Below are positions 43,523 through 53,900 of a stretch of 64,000 bases of DNA, piece after piece. Where the stretch lies: positions 36,544-100,543 of the forward strand of contig NZ_DLHA01000061.1 in NCBI RefSeq assembly GCF_002482975.1. Reading direction: 5' to 3'. Below the pieces are notes generated by a model. It was not told where the DNA came from. It made no database searches and worked only from the letters and a program-made list of their open reading frames with translations. Both the position numbers and the translations under genes were made by a program. This DNA is from Flavobacterium sp. UBA7680. Its GTDB lineage: Bacteria > Bacteroidota > Bacteroidia > Flavobacteriales > Flavobacteriaceae. Each line of letters begins with the position of its first letter. The stretch's first letter is position 1.

Positions 43523-44564
43523 TATGGATAGGTATTTGCAAACGAATTATATAGTAATTCAGTTTTATTTTGTCTTTTAAACTGAAATTATTCTTGTAAA
43601 TTAATTTTAGTCTCTTCTTTGTGTTAACTAAACCAATTCCACCTTTTGACTTAACATTTTGTGAAATTACAAAATTATTTAAGATTTCAAAGTCTAACAT
43701 TTTATTGTCAATAACTTTACAATTGATTTTAATTTTAAAGTTATTATTATTGACTCCGCCATGTTTGAAAGCATTTTCGACCAATGAAATGAATATTAAA
43801 GGCGGGACCACAATGTCTTCAATGTTTGATTCTAAATTCACGGTAACTTCCACATTATCAAAACGAAGCTTTTCGATTTCGATATAATTTTGAATATAAT
43901 CAATCTCTTTTATGAGTGGTACAAACTTGGTTCCTTTTACATCATACAACACATATTCCATCAAATTAGAAAGCTTGATAATTACATCCGGAACTTTATC
44001 TGAAGATTCTAAAGATAAGGCATAAAGATTATTTAACGTATTAAAAAAGAAATGTGGCTGAATTTGATTTTCAAGATATTTCAGCTTGATCTTAAACTGA
44101 TTTTCTCGCAGGGATCTGTTTCTTTCTCTTTCGCGAAGCCAGGTTAAAGTAAGGTATACTGATGACGCCATCGCCAAAACGTACAATTCACCAATACAGA
44201 CTGCTACAATATGGTTGATTTCAAAAGGATGGTATTCTCTGTTGGCTTCCGGCCAGATATTTTCGGATATAATATAATAGGTAAGCGCAGTTTTTAATAA
44301 ATAGATTCCAAAAAGGCTTACAAGGAGTGCCAGTGTATAGGTTATATATTTTTGTTTAAGAACATATTTTGGTACTAAAACAAAAAGATTGAAATATACT
44401 AATGGTATATGCAGCGAAAACTCAATTAAGTTCGATTTAAACGAATACGGATAGTCGTTAAAGTAAGCTCCCCATCGTAAAAAGTTGAGAGTGAAATAAG
44501 AACCCCAAAACCAGATATGATTTTGAAGTTTTATGTCAAATTTTAGTTTTCGAATTTCGTTCAA
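43512..44564 (-). CDS. LytS-type sensor histidine kinase of the chitin locus
   Basis: 350 residues. Four hydrophobic helices within about 15-145 and no large periplasmic loop. The His_kinase (PF06580) motif QIQPHFFFNTLNNLY holds the phospho-His at residue 171; a HATPase region follows with VENAFKHGG and GGIGLVNTKKRL. Short membrane-embedded sensors of this kind may read sugar uptake or interact with a membrane partner rather than bind a ligand outside. It pairs with the LytTR regulator (11-nt overlap) and is divergent from susC1. Confidence 0.94.
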   Translation of the reverse strand: MNEIRKLKFDIKLQNHIWFWGSYFTLNFLRWGAYFNDYPYSFKSNLIEFSLHIPLVYFNLFVLVPKYVLKQKYITYTLALLVSLFGIYLLKTALTYYIISENIWPEANREYHPFEINHIVAVCIGELYVLAMASSVYLTLTWLRERERNRSLRENQFKIKLKYLENQIQPHFFFNTLNNLYALSLESSDKVPDVIIKLSNLMEYVLYDVKGTKFVPLIKEIDYIQNYIEIEKLRFDNVEVTVNLESNIEDIVVPPLIFISLVENAFKHGGVNNNNFKIKINCKVIDNKMLDFEILNNFVISQNVKSKGGIGLVNTKKRLKLIYKNNFSLKDKIKLNYYIIRLQIPIHNEN

Positions 44565-44700
44565 CTTTTTTTAACGTTTTGTTATTATTTGTAAAGCTTT
44601 GTAATTACTGTGCAACTTTACACAATTACTGGCTAAATCACAATTCTTTTGAATAAAATTTTGTAAAAAAAGCCAATTAATATTTTATTTAAATAGGATA

Positions 44701-44804
44701 ACGTTTTCGTAAAACATAATGTTGAATGTTTTATGTCGTTTGTTTAAAAAATCTGACCGTTTGTATAATTTATTTTTTTTAACAGTCCCTTAACAATAAA
44801 TTTA
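44701..44804 (+). promoter_or_regulatory. susC1 promoter with paired LytTR-type direct repeats
   Basis: ACGTTTTCG (44701-44709), TGAATG (44723-44728), first half-site CGTTTGT (44737-44743), second half-site CGTTTGT (44758-44764), T8 tract, and -7-like TAAATTTA (44797-44804). The second half-site in context is ACCGTTTGT, an exact match to the published LytTR consensus [TA][AC][CA]GTTN[AG][TG]. Half-sites are 21 nt apart, two DNA turns. The same layout recurs before susC2. Confidence 0.7.
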
Positions 44805-44825
44805 TCGAATAACTAATCAAAAACC

Positions 44826-47800
44826 ATGATAAAAATGAAACAAATTATGTTAATCCTTATGATTGTCTTTACGGCGCAATTGTCTGTTGCGCAGGTAAAA
44901 ACGGTCAAAGGTTTGGTAAGCGATCAAAATGGGTTGCCGCTGCCGGGGGTGAGTATTCTTATTCAAGGTACAAAAACGGCAAGTCAAACCGATTATGATG
45001 GAGTGTATACGATTCAGGCATCTACAGGAGATGTTCTTGTATTTTCGTATATAGGTATTAAAACTAAAACTGTAACAGTTGGATCTTCTGCAACTGTAAA
45101 TGTTGTGCTAACTCAAGACGCACAAAATTTAAATGAAGTTGTTGTTACAGCGTTAGGGATTAAGAGACAGAAAAAAGAACTGGGTTATGCCGTTCAGGAT
45201 GTAAAAGGTGACCAGTTAAACAAGGTTATTACAACCAATGTAACTACAGCTCTATCAGGAAGAGTTGCCGGTGTAGATGTTTCTATACCAGCTACGGGTG
45301 TTGCAGGAAGTACAAGGGTAATTATTAGAGGTATTTCGAGTATTGGTGAAAGCAATCAGCCTCTTTATGTGGTTGATGGAGTTCCTATCGATAACTCTGG
45401 TTTAAATAATGATCAGGCTGCAACAAGTAAATGGTTTGACGGTCGTGATAACGGAGACGGGATCTCTGGAATCAACCCAAACAATATTGAAAGCTTAACA
45501 GTACTTAAAGGAGCTGCAGCTGCGGCTTTGTATGGTTCACGAGCTTTAAATGGTGTAATTTTAATTACTACTAAAAAAGGAACTAAAGGAAAACTTCGTG
45601 TAGAATTAACAAGCGGGGTGAATTTTGACCGAGTAAATGCTAAATATTCAGATTATCAAAGTGAATATGGAACAGGATCAAATGGTGCACTGCCAGATCC
45701 TACAAGAGCTCCAACAGAAATTTACGGCTATACTACAAATGCATGGGGACCTAAGTTTTCTGAATCAGTAGGGCAGCAGGTAAAAATATTTGATGGCTCA
45801 ATGAAACCGTATAAAAAAGTAGATAACAACATTCAGGATTTCTTTGGAACTGGATTTACTACAACAAATGGAATTGCTATTTCTGGTGGGAATGACAGCG
45901 GATTTGTACGTTTTGGTTATAATAATCTAAAAAATGATGACGTAATTCCGGGATCAGGTTTAGAAAGAAACGATGCAAGTTTAAATGCTACTTTGAGATC
46001 AGAAAAATTCACTTTGGATGCTAACGTAAATTATATTGCTGAAAACACGAATAACAGACCAGGTTTAGGAGATTCGCCTAATAACGTAGGATATTCATTA
46101 AGCGGATTGGCTCCAAACATTGATCAGGCTTGGTTGAAAAATTACAAAAACAATGATACAGGTCAGATTTATCCATGGAACAGCAATGTTTATTTGCTGA
46201 ACCCATATTTTGTAACAGAAGAAAATCATAATACATCTGTAAAAAATCGTTTTATTGGAAACGTTACAGGAACGTATCAATTGAAAAAATGGATCGCTCT
46301 TACTTTTAGAACAGGTCTTGATACTTATGCTTTTAGTGCAAAAGATTTCATGGCTGCTGGAAGTACCTGGCCAGGAAGAGACGAAGGATATCTTGGTTTA
46401 AATAATATTAATGTATCAGAAATGAATACAGATATTATTGCAACTTTGAGCGATATTAAAGTAGCTAAAGATTTAACTTTTTCTGGAATTTTAGGTACAG
46501 CAAGAAGAGATTTTAGAAGAGAGCAAAATTCAAGATTTGGAACAAAAATTATTGAACCGGGTACAGAGTACATCAGTAATTTTGTTAACAAAACTGAAAA
46601 TGCTCCGGTTGAAACAAAAACGAGAACAAACTCAGTTTACGGATCTGCAAAATTAGATTATAAAGGATATTTATATGCAGAGTTTACTGGAAGAAATGAC
46701 TGGTTTAGTGTAATTTACAGTGGTGATGAAAGTGCATTTTATCCTGCAGGTTCATTAGGATTTGTATTCTCAGACGCACTTAATATTCAAAACGATACTT
46801 TCTCGTATGGTAAATTTAGAGCATCATGGGCGCAGGTTTCGAATTCACCGGGAGCTTATAAAAATGCGTTAAACTATACTACATTTTCTTCATACGACGG
46901 ACAAAGTGTTGTGAACATTAAAAATACTGCAGCACCAAACCCTAACTTAACGTATCAGTCAAAAACTGGAATTGAGTTTGGAGTTGAAACGGCTTTCTTC
47001 AAAAACAGATTAAAAGCAGATATTACTGTATATCGTGAAGATACATCTGATCAAACACTTGATTTGCCTTCATCTGCAACATCTGGATATGAGTTTATTT
47101 CTGTAAATGCCGGAAAATTGCGTAACGAAGGTATCGAGATATTCTTATCTGGTACTCCAATAAAAACAAATAGTTTTGAATGGGGAATTGACTTGAACTT
47201 CTCAAAAAACAAAAACTCGATTCTTTCATTGCACCCAGATATTAATACTTACACCATTTCTGAAGCTCGTTGGGCTGGAGCAGCTGTTGTTGCTCAGGTT
47301 GGAGGACAATACGGAACTATTATGGGTAGAGATTTCTTAAGAAATGAAAATGGAGAAAAAGTAGTAGCGGCAAATGGTTTACCATTGTTTACAGATGAAA
47401 AAGTAGCTTTAGGAAAAGGGCTTCCTGACTGGGCTGCCGGTTTAACTAACAGATTTAGTTATAAAGGGATTACACTTCAGTTCTTGATTGATATGAAATT
47501 TGGTATGGATGTATACTCTATGACAAATTCATTAGCTGCAACAAAAGGACTTTTAGATGTAACTACAGAAGGCAGAGATGCGTATAACCATGCAAGAGCA
47601 GAAGCAATTGCTAACGATCCTAACTTTAGCCAGTCCACATGGGTTCCTACAGCAGGTTATGTTGCAGAAGGTGTTGTAAATACAGGAACAGCAGCTAATC
47701 CAGTTTATGTTAAAAATACAAAGCCTATTAATCCTCAGGATTACTGGAATACAGTATTCAACAATTCACCGGCACCATTCGTTTACGATGCATCTTATGT

Positions 47801-48032
47801 GAAATTAAGAGAGGTGAGTTTAGGATATACTATACCATCAAGCGTTTTTGGTGATTCAAAAATAAGTTCAATTTATGTATCGGCATTTGCAAGAAACTTA
47901 TTGACTTTCAATAAAGATCTTCCAAATATTGACCCTGAGTCAATGTATACTTCTGGAAACGGACAAGGTTTCGAATATGGTTCGTTGCCATTTAGACAAT
48001 CTTACGGTTTTAATATTAAAGTTGCATTCTAA
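44826..48032 (+). CDS. SusC/RagA-like TonB-dependent outer membrane transporter 1 of the chitin locus
   Basis: 1068 residues. A signal peptide (the ATG at 44835 may be the real start, as susC2 aligns there) is followed by a carboxypeptidase-regulatory-like domain (VKGLVSDQNGLPLPGVSILIQG), a TonB-box-like NEVVVTALG, and the plug with GRVAGVDVS, VIIRGISSIG and PLYVVDGVPID. A long barrel ends in INIKVAF. It imports chitin oligosaccharides with its SusD partner in the TonB-dependent manner; the substrate is inferred from the locus. First gene of a three-gene operon. Confidence 0.95.
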   Translation: MIKMKQIMLILMIVFTAQLSVAQVKTVKGLVSDQNGLPLPGVSILIQGTKTASQTDYDGVYTIQASTGDVLVFSYIGIKTKTVTVGSSATVNVVLTQDAQNLNEVVVTALGIKRQKKELGYAVQDVKGDQLNKVITTNVTTALSGRVAGVDVSIPATGVAGSTRVIIRGISSIGESNQPLYVVDGVPIDNSGLNNDQAATSKWFDGRDNGDGISGINPNNIESLTVLKGAAAAALYGSRALNGVILITTKKGTKGKLRVELTSGVNFDRVNAKYSDYQSEYGTGSNGALPDPTRAPTEIYGYTTNAWGPKFSESVGQQVKIFDGSMKPYKKVDNNIQDFFGTGFTTTNGIAISGGNDSGFVRFGYNNLKNDDVIPGSGLERNDASLNATLRSEKFTLDANVNYIAENTNNRPGLGDSPNNVGYSLSGLAPNIDQAWLKNYKNNDTGQIYPWNSNVYLLNPYFVTEENHNTSVKNRFIGNVTGTYQLKKWIALTFRTGLDTYAFSAKDFMAAGSTWPGRDEGYLGLNNINVSEMNTDIIATLSDIKVAKDLTFSGILGTARRDFRREQNSRFGTKIIEPGTEYISNFVNKTENAPVETKTRTNSVYGSAKLDYKGYLYAEFTGRNDWFSVIYSGDESAFYPAGSLGFVFSDALNIQNDTFSYGKFRASWAQVSNSPGAYKNALNYTTFSSYDGQSVVNIKNTAAPNPNLTYQSKTGIEFGVETAFFKNRLKADITVYREDTSDQTLDLPSSATSGYEFISVNAGKLRNEGIEIFLSGTPIKTNSFEWGIDLNFSKNKNSILSLHPDINTYTISEARWAGAAVVAQVGGQYGTIMGRDFLRNENGEKVVAANGLPLFTDEKVALGKGLPDWAAGLTNRFSYKGITLQFLIDMKFGMDVYSMTNSLAATKGLLDVTTEGRDAYNHARAEAIANDPNFSQSTWVPTAGYVAEGVVNTGTAANPVYVKNTKPINPQDYWNTVFNNSPAPFVYDASYVKLREVSLGYTIPSSVFGDSKISSIYVSAFARNLLTFNKDLPNIDPESMYTSGNGQGFEYGSLPFRQSYGFNIKVAF

Positions 48033-48043
48033 AAAAAGAAATT

Positions 48044-49567
48044 ATGAAATTTAAACAAATAATAATAGCTGTACTCACATTGTTTACTGCAGTAGGCTGT
48101 ACCGAAAATTTTGACGAACTGGAAAAAGATCCGGTTGCGTTGTCTGCAAATCCGGCTGGGCAGCTTACGTTCACCCAATTATGTATGTCGGGTGACGGAT
48201 TCTACCAATGGAGAACCAATTTAATTTACTCAGGAGGCTTTGTGCAGCATTATGCAGGTGCATGGAACGTAACTGAGTTTGGAAGTAAATTCAAAAAAGA
48301 TGATGGTTATGCAACTGCTCTTTGGAGAAACGGTTACCAAAACGAATTAAAAAACGTTGTTGATATCCTTGAAAAAACAAGCGGAGATCAATCTGCCGTA
48401 AATATGAATGCTGTTGCAAAAATTATGAGAGTAATGGTAGCGCAGCGTATTACAGATATTTATGGAGATATTCCTTATTCTGAAGCCGGATTAGGTTTCT
48501 CAAAAGGAATTGTAACGCCTAGATATGATACTCAGGAAGAGATTTATATGTCTTTCTTTCATGATTTAGAAGAAGCTTATAATCAATTAAATGCTAATGG
48601 TGGATCTGTAAAAGGTGATTTATTCTATGCTGGAGATATCACTAAATGGAAAAAATTAGCCAATACTTTAAGGCTTCGTTTAGGAATGAGAATTTCTGAA
48701 ATTAAGCCAGCTGAGGCTGAAAAACAAGTGAAAGCTGCTTTAGCTGCTGGTGTTTTTACAAGTAATGCTGATAACTGTATTATGAAACACTTAGATGCAA
48801 CTTTTAATGATGATCCTGCATCTATTGATTTTAGAGGGAATGGATTAGCGTATGCACTTGTAGGTAATGAAAATGGAGATCACTTTAGTACTTTAGTAAT
48901 TGACTTTTTAAGAGACAACGGAGATCCAAGATTACCAATGTATGCAACTCCAAAAACAACGAGCAGCCTTGCTTGGGGAGCGCCATTGCAGCCGGGTGAA
49001 ACTCCTTATGAAGGTGTAAAACCAGGACTTTTTCAATGGGAAGTTCCAATGGGAGCAAGCTCAACATCTGGAATTCAATCTTACTTTAAACAAAAAACGA
49101 CACCGTTTTTACACGTAAGTTATTCAGAATCTCAATTGTTACTTGCAGAAGCAGCATTTAGAGGCTGGGTTGCAGGTTCTGCAGCAGACTATTACAAAAA
49201 AGGAGTTGAAGCAGGTATCAAGCAATTAGAGATTTATGGAGCGACACCTGCTACACAAGCAGCGATCGATGCCTATCTAAATGCTAAACCGTTAGTGGCT
49301 GGACAAGAGTTGAAACAAATTTCAACTCAGCTTTGGATTACTTATATCTTTAATAGTATTGAAGCCTATTCAAACTGGAGAAGAACAGGATTCCCAGTAT
49401 TGGTTCCAATTACAAACCCTGATTCTGAAACAAACGGAGTTACACCAAAACGTTTGTACTATCCTAATGATGAGATGCAGAAAAATGAGAAAAACTATAA
49501 AGAAGCATTATCCAGAATGGGAGGAACAAATGACTGGTTGAATAAAGTTTGGTGGGATGCCAACTAA
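48044..49567 (+). CDS. SusD/RagB-like glycan-binding lipoprotein 1
   Basis: 507 residues. Lipoprotein signal with AVGC (Cys 19), then the SusD-like TPR core: KIMRVMVAQRITDIYGDIPYSEA, KWKKLANTLRLRLGMRI, and C-terminal ITYIFNSIEAYSNWRRTGFP, which are conserved in the SusD-like outer membrane lipoprotein family. It forms the lid over SusC1 and binds oligosaccharides at the cell surface. It starts 11 nt after susC1. Confidence 0.95.
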   Translation: MKFKQIIIAVLTLFTAVGCTENFDELEKDPVALSANPAGQLTFTQLCMSGDGFYQWRTNLIYSGGFVQHYAGAWNVTEFGSKFKKDDGYATALWRNGYQNELKNVVDILEKTSGDQSAVNMNAVAKIMRVMVAQRITDIYGDIPYSEAGLGFSKGIVTPRYDTQEEIYMSFFHDLEEAYNQLNANGGSVKGDLFYAGDITKWKKLANTLRLRLGMRISEIKPAEAEKQVKAALAAGVFTSNADNCIMKHLDATFNDDPASIDFRGNGLAYALVGNENGDHFSTLVIDFLRDNGDPRLPMYATPKTTSSLAWGAPLQPGETPYEGVKPGLFQWEVPMGASSTSGIQSYFKQKTTPFLHVSYSESQLLLAEAAFRGWVAGSAADYYKKGVEAGIKQLEIYGATPATQAAIDAYLNAKPLVAGQELKQISTQLWITYIFNSIEAYSNWRRTGFPVLVPITNPDSETNGVTPKRLYYPNDEMQKNEKNYKEALSRMGGTNDWLNKVWWDAN

Positions 49568-49642
49568 ATAAAATAGCATCCTAAAAACATAAAGTTATGC
49601 CTAATAAGGTCATATTTTCATTCTAATTAAATTTAAAAAATT

Positions 49643-50668
49643 ATGATAAAAAATAAAGCCTTATTAGGCATCCTTTTTTATTTAAGTTCACTTTTTTCAG
49701 TATACAGCTGTACAAACGAAAAAGAGCATAATCCAGAAGAAACAAAAACGAAAACAGCAAGAGTTGTTGGATATTTATCGACAGACAGTTTCAGTAAAAT
49801 TTCTTCGATTCAGTTTTGCAAACTAACGCATTTAAATATTGCATTTGCAAATCCTGATAAAGATGGAAACATAGTATTTACAGGAGATATTGATGCAGTG
49901 GTTAAATACGCAAAATCAGTTAACCCGAATATTATTGTAAGTATTTCGCTGGCAGGCGGTGTTATTTCTGAAGAACAAGCTAAAAACTGGTCGTCACTAA
50001 TTGATAAATCTGAAAACCGTCCGGCATTTATACAGAATATTCTAAAATTTGTAAAAGATCATAATTTAGACGGAGTCGATGTTGATCTCGAATGGGATGC
50101 AGTAACATCCGGTTACAGCGGCTTTGTGGTTGAACTAAAAAAGAGTTTAGCAGATGACAAAAAACTTTTAACCGCGGCTTTACCCAATAGTGTGCGATTT
50201 GTAAATATAAATTCTGCAGCCTTAAACGCTTTTGATTTTATAAATATAATGGCGTACGATAGTACAGGGCCGTGGAGTCCAACCAAAGTGGAACAGCACA
50301 GTTCTTATGAATTCGCAAGAAGTGGAATCGAATTTTGGCATAAACAGCAAAATGTTCCAAGTGAAAAACTTACGCTTGGAGTTCCTTTCTACGGATATAA
50401 TTTTACTTTTCCAGAAGTAACAGGTTCAAGTTTTGGACAAATAGTCGAAGTCGGAACTCAGTTTGCAGACCAAGACGAAATCGGGAAAATATATTACAAC
50501 GGCAGACCTACAATTTCCAGAAAAGTAGAATATGCTGCAGAATATACAGGAGGGATAATGATTTGGGAATTGGCACAAGATTCATTTACTGAATATTCTT
50601 TGTTAGATGTTATTCATAAAAAATATTCTTCTTTAAAATTTAAAACTTCAGGAATGTGCGGTAATTAA
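49643..50668 (+). CDS. GH18 family chitinase/endo-glycosidase lipoprotein
   Basis: 341 residues. Lipoprotein signal with VYSC (Cys 23). The catalytic GH18 motif is DGVDVDLEW (143-151) with the proton donor Glu 150, and the barrel strand VSISLAGG precedes it. NIMAYDSTGPW and GIMIWELAQD mark later strands of the TIM barrel. With only a catalytic domain and an anchor, it probably trims chitin oligomers at the surface or in the periplasm after import by SusCD1. Third gene of the operon; a strong terminator follows. Confidence 0.93.
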   Translation: MIKNKALLGILFYLSSLFSVYSCTNEKEHNPEETKTKTARVVGYLSTDSFSKISSIQFCKLTHLNIAFANPDKDGNIVFTGDIDAVVKYAKSVNPNIIVSISLAGGVISEEQAKNWSSLIDKSENRPAFIQNILKFVKDHNLDGVDVDLEWDAVTSGYSGFVVELKKSLADDKKLLTAALPNSVRFVNINSAALNAFDFINIMAYDSTGPWSPTKVEQHSSYEFARSGIEFWHKQQNVPSEKLTLGVPFYGYNFTFPEVTGSSFGQIVEVGTQFADQDEIGKIYYNGRPTISRKVEYAAEYTGGIMIWELAQDSFTEYSLLDVIHKKYSSLKFKTSGMCGN

Positions 50669-50704
50669 ATAACTCTCTTACAGGTTTTTAAAATTAATAA
50701 GTTT

Positions 50705-50750
50705 TTCGCTTCTTTTTAATTCAATAAATTAGAAAGAAGCGAATTTTTTT
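50705..50750 (+). terminator. Rho-independent terminator of the susC1-susD1-GH18 operon
   Basis: TTCGCTTCTTT (50705-50715) pairs with AAAGAAGCGAA (50733-50743), then seven T. It separates the two susCD operons. Confidence 0.85.
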
Positions 50751-50867
50751 ATTTAGATCTCAGATATCTAAATATTTGTAAATTTTAAATATTTTTTAAT
50801 GAATTGTAAAAATTTTGAATAAAAATGGTCGTAAATAGGATAAAATATGCTTTTAATAGAAACGAAT

Positions 50868-50971
50868 ACGTTTTCGGTTAGCGGATTATTGAATGTTTTA
50901 TGTCGTTCGTTTAAAAATTATAGCTGTTTGTATAATATATTTTTTTTAACAATCCCTTAAGAATAATTTTA
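50868..50971 (+). promoter_or_regulatory. susC2 promoter with paired LytTR-type direct repeats
   Basis: ACGTTTTCG (50868-50876), TGAATG (50890-50895), CGTTCGT (50904-50910), TGTTTGT (50925-50931), T8 tract, -7-like TAATTTTA (50964-50971). All distances equal those of the susC1 promoter (13, 21, 39 and 60 nt), although the sequence between the elements has changed. Confidence 0.7.
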
Positions 50972-50997
50972 CCTCATAACTAACAAAATAAATAAAC

Positions 50998-53900
50998 ATG
51001 AAAAAAATTTTCTTAATCTTTATGATTGTTTTTACGGCGCAGGTTTCGCTTGCACAAGTAAAAAATGTTAAAGGTGTGATTACAGATTCTGATGGGATGC
51101 CGTTACCAGGTGCATCTGTTGCTGTACAAGGAGGTCAAAAAGGTGCGACTACCGATTTTGACGGATTGTACTCAATTGACGTTCAAAAAGGACAGACATT
51201 AGTTTTTAGCTATGTTGGCCTAGAAACACAAAATATAGTTGTAGGCGATGCTGCTACAATTAATGTAAAAATGCAAGTTGCGGCGTCAAATGCACTTAAC
51301 GAGGTTGTAGTAACATCATTAGGTATCAAGAAAACTAGAAAATCTTTAACTTATGCTGCTCAGGAACTTAAAGGAGAAGAGTTAACAAGAGTAAGAGATG
51401 CCAACCTTGTTAATACTATTGCTGGAAAAATTGCCGGTGTTGCCGTAACTAAAAGTTCAAGTGGTACAGGTGGTTCTACAAAAGTAGTAATTAGAGGTAA
51501 CTCTTCTGTTTCAAACAATCAGCCATTATATGTTATTGATGGTATTCCATTATATAATGGTTCTTCAGGACAGCCAAATGATAGTTTTGGTAGTACATCT
51601 ACAGGAAACCGTGATGGAGGTGATGTTGTTTCACTTATTAACCCAGACGATTACGAAGGTATGACTGTATTAAAAGGTGCTGCTGCATCTGTATTATACG
51701 GTAGCCAGGGAGCAAATGGAGTTATCTTACTATCTTCTAAAAAAGCTAAAGCTGGTAAACCATTACTTACTGTTTCATCTGTAACTACTTTTGAATCAGC
51801 TGCATATTTACCTAAATTCCAGTCTGATTACGTTGCTGCTCCAGGGGCAGATGAATCATGGGGTGCTGCAGGAAAATCAAAAGATCACGTAAAAGACTTT
51901 TTTCAAGTAGGAAATACTCAAATTACTTCAGTAGGTTATTCAACTTCATCTGAAAATTCTTCTACAGCATTTACTTACTCTAATACATCTGGAACAGGAA
52001 TTATGCCAGGTAATAGTATTAAGAAAAATAACTTTGGTATCCGTCAAACAGCTAAATTCTTTGATGATAAACTTCTTTTCGCTGCAAATGCAAACTATAC
52101 TTCTCAAACTATCATCAACAAACCGGTAAATGGTTTTTATTTCAACCCATTAACTGGAGTTTACCTTATGCCAAGAGGAAATGACTTTGATTACTATAAA
52201 AATAATTATGAAGTTTTTGATCCAAACAGAAACTTAATGGCTCAAAACTGGATGACAAACAGAGATATTATGCAAAACCCATATTGGGGAATTAACAGAA
52301 ATAAATCTGAAGACAAAAATAACTTCTTTAACGGAGCATTATCTTTAACTTATAAAGCTAATAACTGGTTAAGTATTGCTGGTAGATACAGTTATAACAG
52401 AGTAGAAAGCGATTTTGATAAAAAAATCTACGCTACTACACAAGGAACTATTTCTCACATAAATGGTAGATATTATGTAGAAAATGCTTTAAGCACACAA
52501 CGTTATGCTGATTTAATTGCTACAATCAATACAAAATTCAGTGATGATTTTAGCTTTAATGCAAACATTGGTACAAGTGTTACTAATACTTTAGGAAATC
52601 AAAAAACAATTCTTGATTCTGGAATTGGCGGAGGATTAAAATATGCTAACTGGTTTACATTACAAAACTTCAATAACAATTCAGGAAATTACCAAACTAT
52701 CGATACAAGAAAAGAAGTTCAGTCTGTATTTGCAGCTACTACTTTTGGATATAAAGATATGTTATTCTTAGATGTTGCTGCTAGAAATGACTGGTCATCA
52801 ACTTTAGCTAATACAGACAGTGCAGGATATTTCTATCCATCTGTAGGTTTAACAGCTCTTCTTAGTGAAATGGTTACGCTTCCTGAGTTTATCAACTTTG
52901 GTAAAGTACGTGCAACTTACGCAGAGGTTGGTAATGATGTTTATCCTTTCGTAACAGTTCCAACTTACTATTACACTCCTGGAGTTACAGATCCAAAACC
53001 AAAAGTTGCTCCGAAAGAAGGTACTTCATTGAAACCTGAATTAAAATCAGAGTACGAACTTGGTACAGAATGGAGAATGTTTAACAACAGATTTGCATTT
53101 GAATTATCATACTATAACTCAGAAACTAAAAATCAATATTTACAAGTTGTAGCTCCAAAAGGAAATTCTCAAGGAGTTGATTTTTACGGAATCAATGCAG
53201 GTAGTATCGAAAACAAAGGTTTTGAAGCAGTAGTTACTGCTGGAATTTTCAGAGGAGATAAATTCTCATGGGATTCAAGCGTGAACTTTTCACAAAATAA
53301 AAATAAAGTAAAAGAAATCCCTACTGAATTAGGAGGTAGAGTTAACTTAACTGAAGCTGGAGTAAACAGCTACAGATATGCTTTAATAGAAGGAAGACCA
53401 TTTGGAGTTATCGAAGGTATTAACTTTAAAAAAGATGCTCAGGGAAGAATTTTATTAAATGATGACGGAACAATCCAAAAAACTGGTTTTGAAGAAGTAG
53501 GTAATTCTAATCCTGACTATATGATCGGTTTCTCTAACTCATTTAAAATAGGTTCATTCTTTGCAAATGTGTTAATTGATGGTCGTTTTGGTGGTAATGT
53601 AATGAGTTTGACTCAAGCTCAAAATGATTCTTTTGGTGTATCTAGAGCAACAGGTGATGCGAGAAATGCTGGTGGTGTAGCTATAAATGCAGTAAGAGCA
53701 AGCGACGGAACTCCGGTTACTTCAATGGATGCTCAACTTTACTACACTCAAGTTGGTGGTAGAGCAGGTATTACAGGAGAGTATGTATATGATGCAACAA
53801 ACGTGAGCGTAAGAGAGATTTCTATAGGATATAATTTTAACGCAAAAAGATTACCATTTATTCAGACTGCAAGTGTTTCATTAATAGCAAGAAACTTATT

